From Pseudomonadota bacterium (GTDB taxonomy: Bacteria > Pseudomonadota > Alphaproteobacteria > Sphingomonadales > Sphingomonadaceae), in contig JAJZQN010000003.1 of NCBI GenBank assembly GCA_021847605.1, positions 110,890 to 174,889 of the forward strand: a stretch of DNA of 64,000 nt. Direction: 5' to 3'. How positions within the stretch are numbered: position 1 is the stretch's first letter; each line of letters begins with the position of its first letter. The translations under genes and the position numbers were made by a program. Positions 26,900 through 37,497 of this stretch are shown one piece after another. The notes below the pieces were generated by a model that saw only the letters and a list, made by a program, of their open reading frames with translations, did not search any database and had not been told where the DNA came from.

Positions 26900-27354
26900 A
26901 TCGGGTGCTGCACCACATTGCGTTCAGGCCGATCGCGGAACAGCCAGCCTGAGAAGTTGCGCCGCCATTTTCCGTCCGCGCTGGACCGCACGTCCAGTTG
27001 CACGAAGGCGCCGGTTTCCTGCACATTTTCCCATGGCGCGGTGGTTTCGCATGCCAGCAGGCGGACGATGGCATCGCCCACGCGCAGCGCTTCGCCCGGC
27101 TTCATGGTCAGGTCGCGGGTCAGGCCGTTGCGCTTGTTGAGCAGGCCGATGACGGCGCTGCGTTCCGCCATGGGCGTGCCGGGCAGAGATCCGTTTTCAG
27201 CGGAGGCGATTGGCGCGCCTTCCACCTTGACCGGGCCGGTCTGATTGGCAACAGGCACGTCATTCTTGCCACAGCCTGCCAAGGCAAGCGCGCCGCACAG
27301 CATCGGAACGGTAAACAGGATCGGCGGGAAAGCCCCCGCCGGACGTCCGGTCAT
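26692..27354 (-). CDS. DUF2155 domain lipoprotein-like protein
   Basis: 220 residues with an N-terminal signal ending in lipobox LAGC (about 24-27). The DUF2155 core is in the middle: MAERSAVIGLLNKRNGLTRDLTMKPGE, ACETTAPWENVQETGAFVQLDV, FSGWLFRDRPERNVVQHPIYDVWVKSC. The family is alphaproteobacterial with unknown function. The C-terminal 40 residues are Pro/Ala/Ser-rich and overlap the aat gene in antisense. The start at 27354 overlaps the NDUFA12 gene stop (ATGA), so the two are coupled. Confidence 0.9.
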   Translation of the reverse strand: MTGRPAGAFPPILFTVPMLCGALALAGCGKNDVPVANQTGPVKVEGAPIASAENGSLPGTPMAERSAVIGLLNKRNGLTRDLTMKPGEALRVGDAIVRLLACETTAPWENVQETGAFVQLDVRSSADGKWRRNFSGWLFRDRPERNVVQHPIYDVWVKSCAMEWPESGPDTVKLGGKSEPASTGSRDSGSNASEAAAPAPADSAPAPAPSSTPSTAAPSN

Positions 27355-27749
27355 GCCGCGTCGGGGCTCCACGCCTCATAATCGCCGGTCGCCTTCTGGC
27401 GCTGGCCGCCCTTTTCAAGGGCGCCGGACGGACGATAGGCATTGGCCGTGCCGGTGGCGTTGGGGGTGAATTCCTTTTCCCAGATACGGGCGGGGGGCAG
27501 GAAGCTCTCTGGCGCGCCCTCGATCGAGTGATGCAGCCAGCCATGCCATTCGGACGGCACGCGGCTCGAATCATTGGCGCCCTTGTACATCACCCAGCGG
27601 CGGGTCAGGCCGTTGGGATCGACGCCGCCTTCATAATAGACGTTGCCCTGATGATCCTCGCCCACTTTCGTTCCCTTGCGGGCCGTAAAGAGCCAGGTGC
27701 CAAAGGTGGCGCCATTCCACCATGTGAAGATGTTAGCCAGGATACCCAT
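27351..27749 (-). CDS. NADH:ubiquinone oxidoreductase subunit NDUFA12
   Basis: 132 residues matching the NDUFA12/B17.2 accessory subunit of complex I found in alphaproteobacteria and mitochondria: FTWWNGATFGTWLFTARKGTKVGEDHQGN near the N-terminus, then RRWVMYKG, SEWHGWLHH and EFTPNATGTANAYRP. The start at 27749 (MGILANIFTWW) is by homology. It is followed directly by DUF2155, a conserved neighbour in sphingomonads, and the rest of the nuo genes are elsewhere. Confidence 0.95.
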   Translation of the reverse strand: MGILANIFTWWNGATFGTWLFTARKGTKVGEDHQGNVYYEGGVDPNGLTRRWVMYKGANDSSRVPSEWHGWLHHSIEGAPESFLPPARIWEKEFTPNATGTANAYRPSGALEKGGQRQKATGDYEAWSPDAA

Positions 27750-27799
27750 GGGCCAAGCGCTTAGCCTCTGTGGAGCATGTCGGCAAGGAAGATATGGCG

Positions 27800-28348
27800 T
27801 CAGCGACCCGCGTCCGGGCAAAAATTCAGGTCGGTCGCGATCTTGTCCGCCGGCACGGCGCATCCGCCCCAGGACAGGTGGTCGCCCTCGCCAATGCCCA
27901 GTTCCCCGGCGCGTCCCCCACGCAGTTCCAGCACGGCGGCCACCGGCACGCCGGCGGACACGGGAATGCGCGAATATGGCTCCGCATTCGCCTGGATAAA
28001 AGCGATGGTGCCGTCGGTATGGACAAAGATCATGTCGAGCGGGATCAGCGTGTCCTTCATCCAGAAATTGGCGGTGCGCGGCGGGTCCATGGGAAACAGC
28101 ATGCCGGCGTCGTCGCCCAGTTCCTTGCGGAACATCAACCCCTTTTCCTGCTCCGCTTCAGTCCGTGCAACTTCCACATCGAATCGATGCGTTCCCTTCG
28201 CCGAACGAACGACGACCGGAATGGTGGATGTGGCAACGACGCTCTGCGCTTCATTCTCAGCCGCCTTGTTCGCACCCGAACAGGCTGCCAGCAGGGCGAT
28301 GGCAGAAAATAAGGGGGCGGAGAGCAAAGGAGCGGAGCGCAAATTCAT
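27800..28348 (-). CDS. DUF192 family exported protein
   Basis: 182 residues, predicted lipoprotein (lipobox LAAC at about residue 20-23). DUF192 signatures: VEVARTEAEQEKGLMFRKELGDDAGMLFPM, TANFWMKDTLIPLDMIFVHTDGTI and AVLELRGGRAGELGIGEGD. The family fold resembles a small beta barrel, and its role is not established. It lies 50 bases upstream of the NDUFA12 gene on the same strand and may belong to that operon. Confidence 0.92.
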   Translation of the reverse strand: MNLRSAPLLSAPLFSAIALLAACSGANKAAENEAQSVVATSTIPVVVRSAKGTHRFDVEVARTEAEQEKGLMFRKELGDDAGMLFPMDPPRTANFWMKDTLIPLDMIFVHTDGTIAFIQANAEPYSRIPVSAGVPVAAVLELRGGRAGELGIGEGDHLSWGGCAVPADKIATDLNFCPDAGR

Positions 28349-28522
28349 GGGTGCATGCCTAAAGTGATTCGAAACGAAGGGGGAGTATGAATATGATTGG
28401 AGCGGTTCGACCGAAGTTCACAGTGGCTCGCGCATCTTCCTACAGGTCGCGAGGATTGCGCCGGTGATGCGCCAATGCAGCGATGCCCGCGCGACACCCG
28501 TGCGCAGGATGCGCGATATGAA

Positions 28523-28557
28523 AAGACCCCCGACCGCCACAGGCGGTCGGGGGTCTT
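28523..28557 (-). terminator. Terminator of the outer-membrane barrel gene
   Basis: 16-base stem (AAGACCCCCGACCGCC and its complement) with a 3-base loop, followed on the minus strand by TTTTCAT. It is 57 bases beyond the stop of the gene ending at 28614. Confidence 0.88.
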
Positions 28558-28613
28558 AAATCCCGGAACGGACGGGAAAGCAGCGCGGCCAGGATCAGCC
28601 GCCTTATCGGGCG

Positions 28614-29261
28614 TCAGAAGCGAAGGCCGCCCGTCACCGCGACCTGATGGTGCGAAACCTTGGTGTCGGTGTCGAGGATGATGCCATCTTCGCGATAGGT
28701 ATATTTGCCATAGTCGCTGTAGCGATATTCGACGCGGGCGAAATGGGTGCCGGATGTGAATTCCGCGCCGCCGCCCACGCGATAACCGTCGAGATTGTCG
28801 CCGACGCTGGCGCTGTCCCCGGCATAGGAATAGCGCAGCTTCATGCGGGCGTTGGTGTAACCACCCTTGGCATAGAGCAGCATGGTAGGCGTTACAGCGA
28901 CACCGATGCGCGCGCCGACATAAAGGTCGCGGTCGGCCATCAGCGACAGCTTGTCGCCGTCATAGAGAAGGTCGCGGGCCGAGAATTTCGCGGTGGAATC
29001 GCTCGCCTCCGCCTCGATACCGAAGATCGCGTTGCTGCCCAGCGCAAAATCATAGCCAGCCGTCACGCCATAGAGCAGACCGGCCTTCGATTCATGGATG
29101 CTGTAGGATGCATCATCGTCGTCATCATATTGATATTCGAAATTGGTCGTGTCGTAGCCAAGGATCACACCGACCTTGGGTCCTTCGAAATTGGCATTGT
29201 TCTGAGCAAATGCCGGCGTCGTGATGGCAAGCGACGCCATGCAAAGGAAGATAGTCTTCAA
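28614..29261 (-). CDS. Outer-membrane beta-barrel protein (OmpA-like/Omp25 type)
   Basis: 215 residues: signal peptide MKTIFLCMASLAITTPAFAQ, then about eight alternating strands (GVILGYDTTNFEYQY, LLYGVTAGYDFAL, DLYVGARIGVAV, MLLYAKGGYTNARMKLRYSY) ending in VAVTGGLRF with terminal Phe. This is the opacity/Omp25 porin fold of small eight-stranded barrels. An unusual acidic loop with five aspartates (YDDDDDASY) follows the first strand and would sit outside the cell. Function unknown; probably structural or adhesive. Confidence 0.88.
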   Translation of the reverse strand: MKTIFLCMASLAITTPAFAQNNANFEGPKVGVILGYDTTNFEYQYDDDDDASYSIHESKAGLLYGVTAGYDFALGSNAIFGIEAEASDSTAKFSARDLLYDGDKLSLMADRDLYVGARIGVAVTPTMLLYAKGGYTNARMKLRYSYAGDSASVGDNLDGYRVGGGAEFTSGTHFARVEYRYSDYGKYTYREDGIILDTDTKVSHHQVAVTGGLRF

Positions 29262-29442
29262 GATCGGCCCCTGAAACCGTTGAACATGAACAGGCTTTTG
29301 TCAGGGTGAAGTTGGTATCCGGTTAATGACGATGAAGTCCCGGAAGGGATAACAGCCTTTGTCATCCCTTTCTTCGGTAGTGCGGGCGCATTCCGGACAT
29401 TGGGGTGTGTCCGGGGTGGGTGGGTTTAAGACGCTCAAACTA
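29262..29442. other. Upstream region of the barrel gene, no gene seen
   Basis: The first part of a 533-base gap between two minus-strand genes, most of the rest of which is repeat. It should hold the barrel-gene promoter. I see nothing else I can support. Confidence 0.4.
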
Positions 29443-29533
29443 CGTCATGCTGAACTTGTTTCAGCATCCATCCAGCGGCCCAATCCATTGCTCAATCTGG
29501 ATAAATGGATCCTGAAACAAGTTCAGGATGACG
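29443..29533. repeat. Inverted repeat pair with 27-base arms
   Basis: Arms at 29443-29469 and 29507-29533 match as reverse complements with two mismatches, separated by 37 bases. The arm contains CTGAACTTGTTTCAG and starts CGTCAT. It matches a dispersed alphaproteobacterial repeat class. Open frames running through it are not genes. Confidence 0.78.
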
Positions 29534-29566
29534 TCCCTCCCAAGAGCAACAATTGGTCGCTTTCGG

Positions 29567-29684
29567 TCCATCCTCCCCCTAAAAGGGGAGGTGGATGGCC
29601 GAAGGCCAGACGGAGGGGTGTCATCCTATCGATGGCGGGACACCCCTCCACCACTTCATGGTCCCCCATCCTTATAGGGGAGGA
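29567..29684. repeat. Composite repeat with CCTCCCC/GGGGAGG hairpins
   Basis: Begins with a hairpin, CCATCCTCCCC opposite GGGGAGGTGGATGG (29568-29599), then GGAGGGGTGTC at 29612-29622 opposite GACACCCCTCC at 29639-29649, and ends in ATAGGGGAGG. This is another dispersed repeat family, different in sequence from the one at 29443. Such units occur in many copies in sphingomonad genomes. Confidence 0.75.
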
Positions 29685-29794
29685 ATTTACGATCGTTTCC
29701 GGGCAATCCGCACCAAGTATCGACCGATCAAAAAGGCCGGAAACGGTGCGCCCGAATTTGTCCAACTGCCTGAATGATCAGCAATATCGGCTCC

Positions 29795-30811
29795 TCAACG
29801 CCATCCCATGGCCGGGGCGATATGTTTGAGGATCGATTCGATCACATGGCTGTTATAGGCGACGCCCAACTGGTTGGGGACAGTCAGTAACAGCGTGTCC
29901 GCTTCGGCAATGGCTTCGTCTGCCTTGAGTTGTTCGATCAACTGTTCCGGCTCAGCCGCATAGGAGCGGCCGAACACGGCGCGCATATTGTCGATAATGC
30001 CGAAATTGTCCGCGCTGTCGCCGCGTCCGAAATAGTCGTGATCGTCCTGATTCATCAGCGCGAAGATGGAGCGGGAGACGGATACGCGCGGTTCGCGCGC
30101 ATGGCCTGCGGCTTTCCACGCTTCCTTATATGTGCGGATCTGCTTCGCCTGCTGGACGTGAAACGGCTCGCCCGTCTCGTCGGCTTTCAGGGTGGAGCTT
30201 TGCAGGTTCATGCCCATCTGCGCCGCCCAGACGGCGGTCGCATCGGATGCAGACCCCCACCAGATGCGATCGCGCAGGCCGTCCGAATGGGGTTCCAGCC
30301 GCAGCATTCCGGGTGGGTTGGGGAACATCGGATTGGGGTTGGGCTTGGCGAAGCCTTCGCCTTTCAGCAGGCGCAGGAAGACTTCGGCGTGGCGGCGGCC
30401 CATATCGGCGTCACTCTGTCCCTCGGCGGGGGCGTAGCCGAAATGGCGCCAGCCATCGATCACCTGTTCCGGCGATCCGCGGCTGATGCCCAGTTGCAGC
30501 CGTCCGCCGCTGATCAGGTCGGCGGCGCCTGCATCCTCCACCATATAGAGCGGATTTTCGTAGCGCATGTCGATGACGCCGGTGCCGATCTCGATACGGC
30601 TGGTCTTTGCGCCGACCGCGGCGAGCAGGGGGAAGGGCGATGCGAGCTGGCGCGCGAAATGATGGACGCGGAAATAGGCGCCGTCCGCGCCCAGTTCTTC
30701 GGCTGCAACCGCAAGGTCGATGGACTGAAGCAGCACGTCGCTGGCCGAGCGGGTGGCGGAATAGGGGGCGTTTGACCAATGGCCGAACGACAGAAAGCCG
30801 ATTTTCTTCAC
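29795..30811 (-). CDS. LLM-class flavin-dependent oxidoreductase
   Basis: 338 residues with the luciferase-like TIM barrel: FGHWSNAPYSATRSASDVLLQSIDLAVAAEELG at the start, then AYFRVHHFARQLASPFPLLAAVGAKTSRIEIGTGV and LISGGRLQLGISRGSPEQVIDGW. It resembles alkanal monooxygenase-like proteins that use FMNH2 from a separate reductase. Substrate unknown. No reductase partner is adjacent. Confidence 0.87.
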   Translation of the reverse strand: MKKIGFLSFGHWSNAPYSATRSASDVLLQSIDLAVAAEELGADGAYFRVHHFARQLASPFPLLAAVGAKTSRIEIGTGVIDMRYENPLYMVEDAGAADLISGGRLQLGISRGSPEQVIDGWRHFGYAPAEGQSDADMGRRHAEVFLRLLKGEGFAKPNPNPMFPNPPGMLRLEPHSDGLRDRIWWGSASDATAVWAAQMGMNLQSSTLKADETGEPFHVQQAKQIRTYKEAWKAAGHAREPRVSVSRSIFALMNQDDHDYFGRGDSADNFGIIDNMRAVFGRSYAAEPEQLIEQLKADEAIAEADTLLLTVPNQLGVAYNSHVIESILKHIAPAMGWR

Positions 30812-30921
30812 GGATAAGCCTTCCAGAAAGGATATGTTGCCCCTGAACTGGCTCCTGTGGCGGCCGGGCGCAACATCAGGATGGGAACTGGACTGTTTCC
30901 AATCGCTTCACTGGTGGCGCA

Positions 30922-31443
30922 TCATTCCTCTGTCATGTCCTCGCCCGGAGCGGCATCCACCCATTTGCGCGCGATGGCATAGTCATGACCCGCGCGCAGG
31001 AAGGCGGCGATGGCCCTTTCCCGTTGCTTGGGGTCGAGCGGGCCGGTGGCATAGGGACCAACGCGCTTGCGCCGGGCAAAGCGATCGGCCGCCATCCAAC
31101 GTTCCGATGCGATTTGCGCGTCCGCCTGTTCCCGGTCGTTTTCGCTGATCCCGGCGGCGCGCAAATCCTCTTCGATGCGGCGGGCGCCATAGCCGCGCCG
31201 GGCCAGCGAGGCGCTTTTCATCACCGCATAGCCGGCATCATCGATATAGCGCAGGTCGACGAAACGGTCGGCCAGCGCTTCGGGATCGGCGGAATCTTCG
31301 CCGCCCCAGCCCCGTTCCCGCAGCTTGCGATTGAGATAGGCGATCAATTTGCCCCGGCTGGTGGCAAAACGGGCAACATGACGCAGCGCCAGATCACGCA
31401 AGGCCGCTTCATCGAGCGGTGGAGGGGGGCGTTTGCCGGCCAT
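30922..31443 (-). CDS. recX: Regulatory protein RecX
   Basis: 173 residues. RecX modulates RecA filaments. The three-helix repeats are recognisable: ALRHVARFATSRGKLIAYLNRKLRERG, then LADRFVDLRYIDDAGYAVMKSASLARRGYGARRIEEDLRAAGI, and a C-terminal repeat RERAIAAFLRAGHDYAIARKWVD. The last repeat is the usual RecX end. recA is not adjacent, unlike in many bacteria but as commonly seen in this group. No LexA box was seen upstream. Confidence 0.88.
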   Translation of the reverse strand: MAGKRPPPPLDEAALRDLALRHVARFATSRGKLIAYLNRKLRERGWGGEDSADPEALADRFVDLRYIDDAGYAVMKSASLARRGYGARRIEEDLRAAGISENDREQADAQIASERWMAADRFARRKRVGPYATGPLDPKQRERAIAAFLRAGHDYAIARKWVDAAPGEDMTEE

Positions 31444-31612
31444 GGCGTTGCTTCATGCCCCACGCGCCATGTTTATGCCACAGTCGGGCCGGAATTTTAC
31501 CGCGCCTTATCGGGTAAAGGTTGACGCTGGAATGCAATATCCGGTGCAAGGTGCGACCAAAGCTGCTAGCGGGCGCCTTTCACCATTTTATGACATTGGG
31601 TGAAACCAATAT

Positions 31613-33352
31613 ATGACGGGTTCGCAAGAAATGATGGCACCAACGCCGACCACCGATGCTCTGCCGCGCCGCTTCTCGGATTTCGAGACGCTGGGCGAGG
31701 CGCTGGACTATGCGGCGACGGGCGGGCGCGGGCTGAATTTTCACGATGCGCGCGGCAATCTGGCGCGTCCCTATCCGTTCAGCGAGTTGCGCGCCGACGC
31801 GATCGCGTGCGCGCATCGCCTGATCGCCCATGGCGTAAAGCCGCAGGATCGCGTGGCGCTGGTTGCGGAAACCGGCGCAGACTTCGCGCAGCTTTTCTTC
31901 GGCATCGTCTATGCCGGTGCCTGGCCGGTACCGTTGCCGCTGCCGACCAGCTTCGGCGGCAAGGAAAGCTATATCGATCAGCTCAACGTCCAGCTGTCCA
32001 GCTGCGACCCGATGCTGTTCCTTTTCCCCAAGGAACTGGAAGATATGGCTGGCGAAGCCGGTCGCCAGAAGTCGGTGGAAAGCATCGCTTTTGAAGATTT
32101 CATCGCGCGTGATGTGATCCCCGCCGACCTGCCGCAGGCGAAGGGCGAGGAAATCGCCTATCTCCAATATTCCAGCGGTTCGACCCGTTTCCCCCATGGC
32201 GTCGCGGTGACGCATCATGCGCTGCTGTCCAACCTGTCGGCGCACAGCCATGGCATGCAGTTGCAGGACAGCGATCGCTGCATCAGCTGGCTGCCCTGGT
32301 ATCATGACATGGGTCTGGTCGGCTGCTTCCTGTCGGTCGTCGCCAATCAGGTGTCGACCGATTATATGAAGACCGAGGATTTTGCTCGCCGTCCGCTGGC
32401 ATGGCTGGACCTGATCAGCCGCAACGAAGGCACTTCGATCAGCTATTCGCCGACCTTTGGTTACGACATTTGCGCGCGCCGCATGTCGAGCCAGACCAAG
32501 GCTGCCGACCGGTTCGACCTGTCGCGCTGGCGTCTGGCCGGTAACGGCGCGGATATGATCCGCCCCGACGTGATGCAGAGCTTTGTCGACGCCTTTGGCG
32601 ACGCGGGCTTTTCGCCGAACGCCTTCCTGCCCAGCTATGGTCTGGCGGAAGCGACTCTGGCCGTCACCATCATGCCGCCGGGTGAAGGCATCATCGTCGA
32701 ACTGGTCGAGGAAACCGACCTGTCCGGCGGCGACGCGCCCGAAGGCCGTCCGCAGCGTTTCCGTTCCATCGTCAATTGCGGCAAGCCCGCCAAGGACATG
32801 GTCGTGGAAATCCGGGACGAGGATGGCGGCATCCTGAACGAGCGTCAGATCGGCAAGGTATGGACCACCGGACCCAGCCTGATGGTCGGATATTTCCGCG
32901 ATCAGGAGGCGACCGACGCCTGCATGGCTGATGGCTGGCTGGACACCGGCGACATGGGCTATCTGTCCGACGGCTATCTCTACATTGTCGGCCGCGCCAA
33001 GGACATGATCATCATTAACGGCAAGAATCACTGGCCGCAGGATATTGAATGGGCGGTGGAGCAGCTTCCCGGCTTCAAGCAGGGCGACATTGCCGCCTTC
33101 GCGATCACGACGCCGGGTGGTGAGGAAGCGCCCGCCGTGTTGGTCCATTGCCGCACGTCGGACAATGAAGAGCGCTCGCGCCTGCGCGATCAGATTCGCG
33201 AGCGGGTGCGGGCCATCACCGGTATGAACTGCGTCGTCGAACTGGTGCCGCCGCGTACTTTGCCGCGTACCAGCTCTGGCAAGCTCAGCCGGTCAAAGGC
33301 GCGCAACCTTTACCTCACCGGCGAAATCCGGCCCTATGACATTGCGGCATAA
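31613..33352 (+). CDS. Fatty acyl-AMP ligase (FadD32/FAAL type)
   Basis: 579-residue ANL-superfamily adenylating enzyme. P-loop-like motif YLQYSSGSTRFPHGV (about 182-196), then ISWLPWYHDMGLVGCFLS, the LPSYGLAEATLAV segment, and DTGDMGYLSDGYLYIVGRAKDMIIINGKNHWPQDIEW. The last pair fits the FAAL subgroup, which activates fatty acids as acyl-AMP for transfer to an acyl carrier protein rather than CoA. The C-terminal catalytic lysine region is PRTSSGKLSRSKAR. No carrier protein or polyketide gene is adjacent. In sphingomonads a role in sphingolipid acyl supply is plausible but is my inference. Confidence 0.9.
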   Translation: MTGSQEMMAPTPTTDALPRRFSDFETLGEALDYAATGGRGLNFHDARGNLARPYPFSELRADAIACAHRLIAHGVKPQDRVALVAETGADFAQLFFGIVYAGAWPVPLPLPTSFGGKESYIDQLNVQLSSCDPMLFLFPKELEDMAGEAGRQKSVESIAFEDFIARDVIPADLPQAKGEEIAYLQYSSGSTRFPHGVAVTHHALLSNLSAHSHGMQLQDSDRCISWLPWYHDMGLVGCFLSVVANQVSTDYMKTEDFARRPLAWLDLISRNEGTSISYSPTFGYDICARRMSSQTKAADRFDLSRWRLAGNGADMIRPDVMQSFVDAFGDAGFSPNAFLPSYGLAEATLAVTIMPPGEGIIVELVEETDLSGGDAPEGRPQRFRSIVNCGKPAKDMVVEIRDEDGGILNERQIGKVWTTGPSLMVGYFRDQEATDACMADGWLDTGDMGYLSDGYLYIVGRAKDMIIINGKNHWPQDIEWAVEQLPGFKQGDIAAFAITTPGGEEAPAVLVHCRTSDNEERSRLRDQIRERVRAITGMNCVVELVPPRTLPRTSSGKLSRSKARNLYLTGEIRPYDIAA

Positions 33353-33391
33353 TCAGTCTGGGGACTGATTGACCGGCAAGAAAGTGACGAG

Positions 33392-33425
33392 AACATCCCG
33401 CCCGATTGGCGGGATGTTTCGTTTC
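33392..33425 (+). terminator. Terminator after the acyl-AMP ligase gene
   Basis: 11-base stem AACATCCCGCC / GGCGGGATGTT with a 5-base loop followed by TCGTTTC. It lies 40 bases after the stop codon. Confidence 0.82.
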
Positions 33426-33589
33426 TGTTGAATTTAAATCAGCAACAAATTGGAAATCGCGATGGATCGTGCCTGTCGCGGGGCGACTGGCATTGACGGT
33501 GTCATGCAGCGATCAGAGGATGAAGCCCGGGGAGAAAATTGGGGGATAACAGGTCGATAGACCTTCTGGCATCTGAAAAAGGAATGGCT

Positions 33590-33760
33590 ATGAAGCGATA
33601 TTTGGGAACGGCAGCCGTCATGGCGGTACTGGTCATGTCTTCGCCGGCATCAGCGATGATCAAGCGCAATTCCTACGGCTCGCACATTTGCAACGATGTG
33701 CCCTTCATTTTCCAGACGGGTATTCAATCGCTGGTGTGCCTGTTTACCGAAGACCCGTGA
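33590..33760 (+). CDS. Small exported two-cysteine peptide, hypothetical
   Basis: 56 residues from ATG 33590, with AAAAGGA at a suitable distance upstream; an in-frame ATG at 33584 is also possible. A clear signal peptide (YLGTAAVMAVLVMSSPASA) leaves a mature peptide of about 34 residues, MIKRNSYGSHICNDVPFIFQ with a further LVCLFTEDP. The two cysteines (about 16 residues apart) could form a disulfide. I do not recognise the family. It is flanked by a terminator upstream, so it has its own promoter. The coding call is moderate because the frame is short. Confidence 0.55.
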   Translation: MKRYLGTAAVMAVLVMSSPASAMIKRNSYGSHICNDVPFIFQTGIQSLVCLFTEDP

Positions 33761-33905
33761 TCGCGGCGATAGGTCATGAGGATCAGGCGGTTTGCATCAG
33801 GCGATGCAGCCGCCTTTTTCATATCCTCTGCTCGCGCGGCTGCGTTGATTATCGCGGACGGAGCGGGCAGAGTCGGGCCTGACCTTATCGGCACGAAGGA
33901 ATAAT

Positions 33906-34241
33906 ATGCGCAGCCTTATCCTCCCCGCCCTGATGCTGGCCCTGCCGATGGCTTTGTCGGCCTGTGGCGAGTCAGCCGAGCAATCGGTGGTGGCGAATGT
34001 CGCCGCGCCGGAAACGGGCGCTGCGGCGCAGGTGGCGGCGCTGACCGACGATCTGCGCAACGGCGTCTTTGCCAAGGCGATCCGGGACGGGGGCGTGGCA
34101 TGCCCGGAGGTGACGAGCGCAGAACGGGCAGAAATCACGCCCGGCGTCAAAGGCTGGCGCGCCCATTGCAACAATGACAGCGCGCACCTCATTCAGATAT
34201 TGCCGGACGGCACGGCCAAGGTGACGAGCCGCACGCATTGA
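33906..34241 (+). CDS. Small lipoprotein, hypothetical
   Basis: 111 residues: signal with lipobox LSAC (about 17-20), an acidic Ala-rich stretch, then a compact region with two cysteines (GGVACPEVTSAERAEIT and WRAHCNNDSAHLIQILPDG). It resembles many small sphingomonad periplasmic proteins that lack a named domain. The ribosome site GAAGGAAT precedes ATG 33906. It is convergent with the ParA gene, ending 41 bases from it. Function unknown. Confidence 0.7.
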   Translation: MRSLILPALMLALPMALSACGESAEQSVVANVAAPETGAAAQVAALTDDLRNGVFAKAIRDGGVACPEVTSAERAEITPGVKGWRAHCNNDSAHLIQILPDGTAKVTSRTH

Positions 34242-34282
34242 CGAAAATCGGTTCCGCCTGATCGGCTTGAAGCGCAGGCCGA

Positions 34283-35032
34283 TCAGCCGCCCTGAAGCTG
34301 TCGCTCCACCATGGTCCACAGCGCCGCAAATTCCTTCGCGGGCGGCGACGTGGGGGCGAACGCGCCCAGCGGTTTGCGCCGCACGGTCATCTGTTCGATC
34401 ATGCTGGCCATCGGAATGGCGGGCCAGCCCGATTGCTCCTCCAGCGCCTTGCGGTGCAGGCTGCGGCGGCGATCGACCATCGAATAGACTGGCAGGATCG
34501 GCGCATGGGCGCCGCCGCGCTGCACCAGATAGCGGGCGACTTCCCCCATCGCGCGCTGAGACAGAGGGGAGGGGATGACGGGAATGACGATCAGGTTTGC
34601 GGCGCGCAGCACCTGTTCGCTCGTTTCGGTCAGGCCCGGCGGACAATCCAGGATGATGCGGTCATAATCACGACCCAGCGTCTCGATCAGCTTGGCCAGC
34701 CGCTTCTTCTTGTCCATTTCCCGGAAAAGATGGTCGAGGCCACGTAGCGACGTATCGGCGGCGATCAGGTCAAGCCCCGGCACGGTGGAGGGCTGCACCA
34801 GTTTGCGCACCTCCACATCCTTGCTGAAGATCGCCTGCGCGGCGTCCCGGCTCTTCATGTCGGTGGAAATGAGCCAGCTTGATGCCGCCTGCGGGTCGAG
34901 ATCCCACAACAGGGTGCGCCGTTTGGAAATGCTGGCCGATGCCCAGGCGAGGTTGATGGCGAAGGTGGTTTTGCCTACGCCCCCTTTCAGGCTGTAGACC
35001 GCGATGGTCGCCAATGTCGTGTCCTTTGCCAT
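34283..35032 (-). CDS. ParA/MinD-family ATPase, orphan
   Basis: 249 residues. Deviant Walker A motif YSLKGGVGKTTFAINLAWA at about 13-31, Walker A-prime WDLDPQAASSW and Walker B-like DRIILDCPPGL. It belongs to the ParA superfamily, which positions DNA, proteins or cell-division components by ATP-dependent polymer or gradient formation. No parB, minE or other partner is next to it, so the cargo is unknown. It is more like chromosomal orphan ParAs than the parAB locus, which is normally near gidB. Confidence 0.88.
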   Translation of the reverse strand: MAKDTTLATIAVYSLKGGVGKTTFAINLAWASASISKRRTLLWDLDPQAASSWLISTDMKSRDAAQAIFSKDVEVRKLVQPSTVPGLDLIAADTSLRGLDHLFREMDKKKRLAKLIETLGRDYDRIILDCPPGLTETSEQVLRAANLIVIPVIPSPLSQRAMGEVARYLVQRGGAHAPILPVYSMVDRRRSLHRKALEEQSGWPAIPMASMIEQMTVRRKPLGAFAPTSPPAKEFAALWTMVERQLQGG

Positions 35033-35112
35033 GAACGACAGGCTAAGTCGTGAGCGCCCGTCAAAGCAAGCGCTGAAATCATCTCGTCGTTACAGGGCTG
35101 TGACAAAGTGCG

Positions 35113-37431
<2,319 letters not shown>

Positions 37432-37497
37432 GGGGATATTCCTTCATCCGTCAGGTGACGAACATAGGAGTGTATCGCGCCATATGCGAGACAGATG

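Noticed and set aside
29359..29829. A plus-strand frame crossing the repeat region
   Set aside because: It consists of translated repeats and has no ribosome site or homology.
31580..33148. A minus-strand open frame opposite the acyl-AMP ligase
   Set aside because: Shadow frame of a confirmed enzyme, with biased His/Gln/Arg composition typical of antisense translation.
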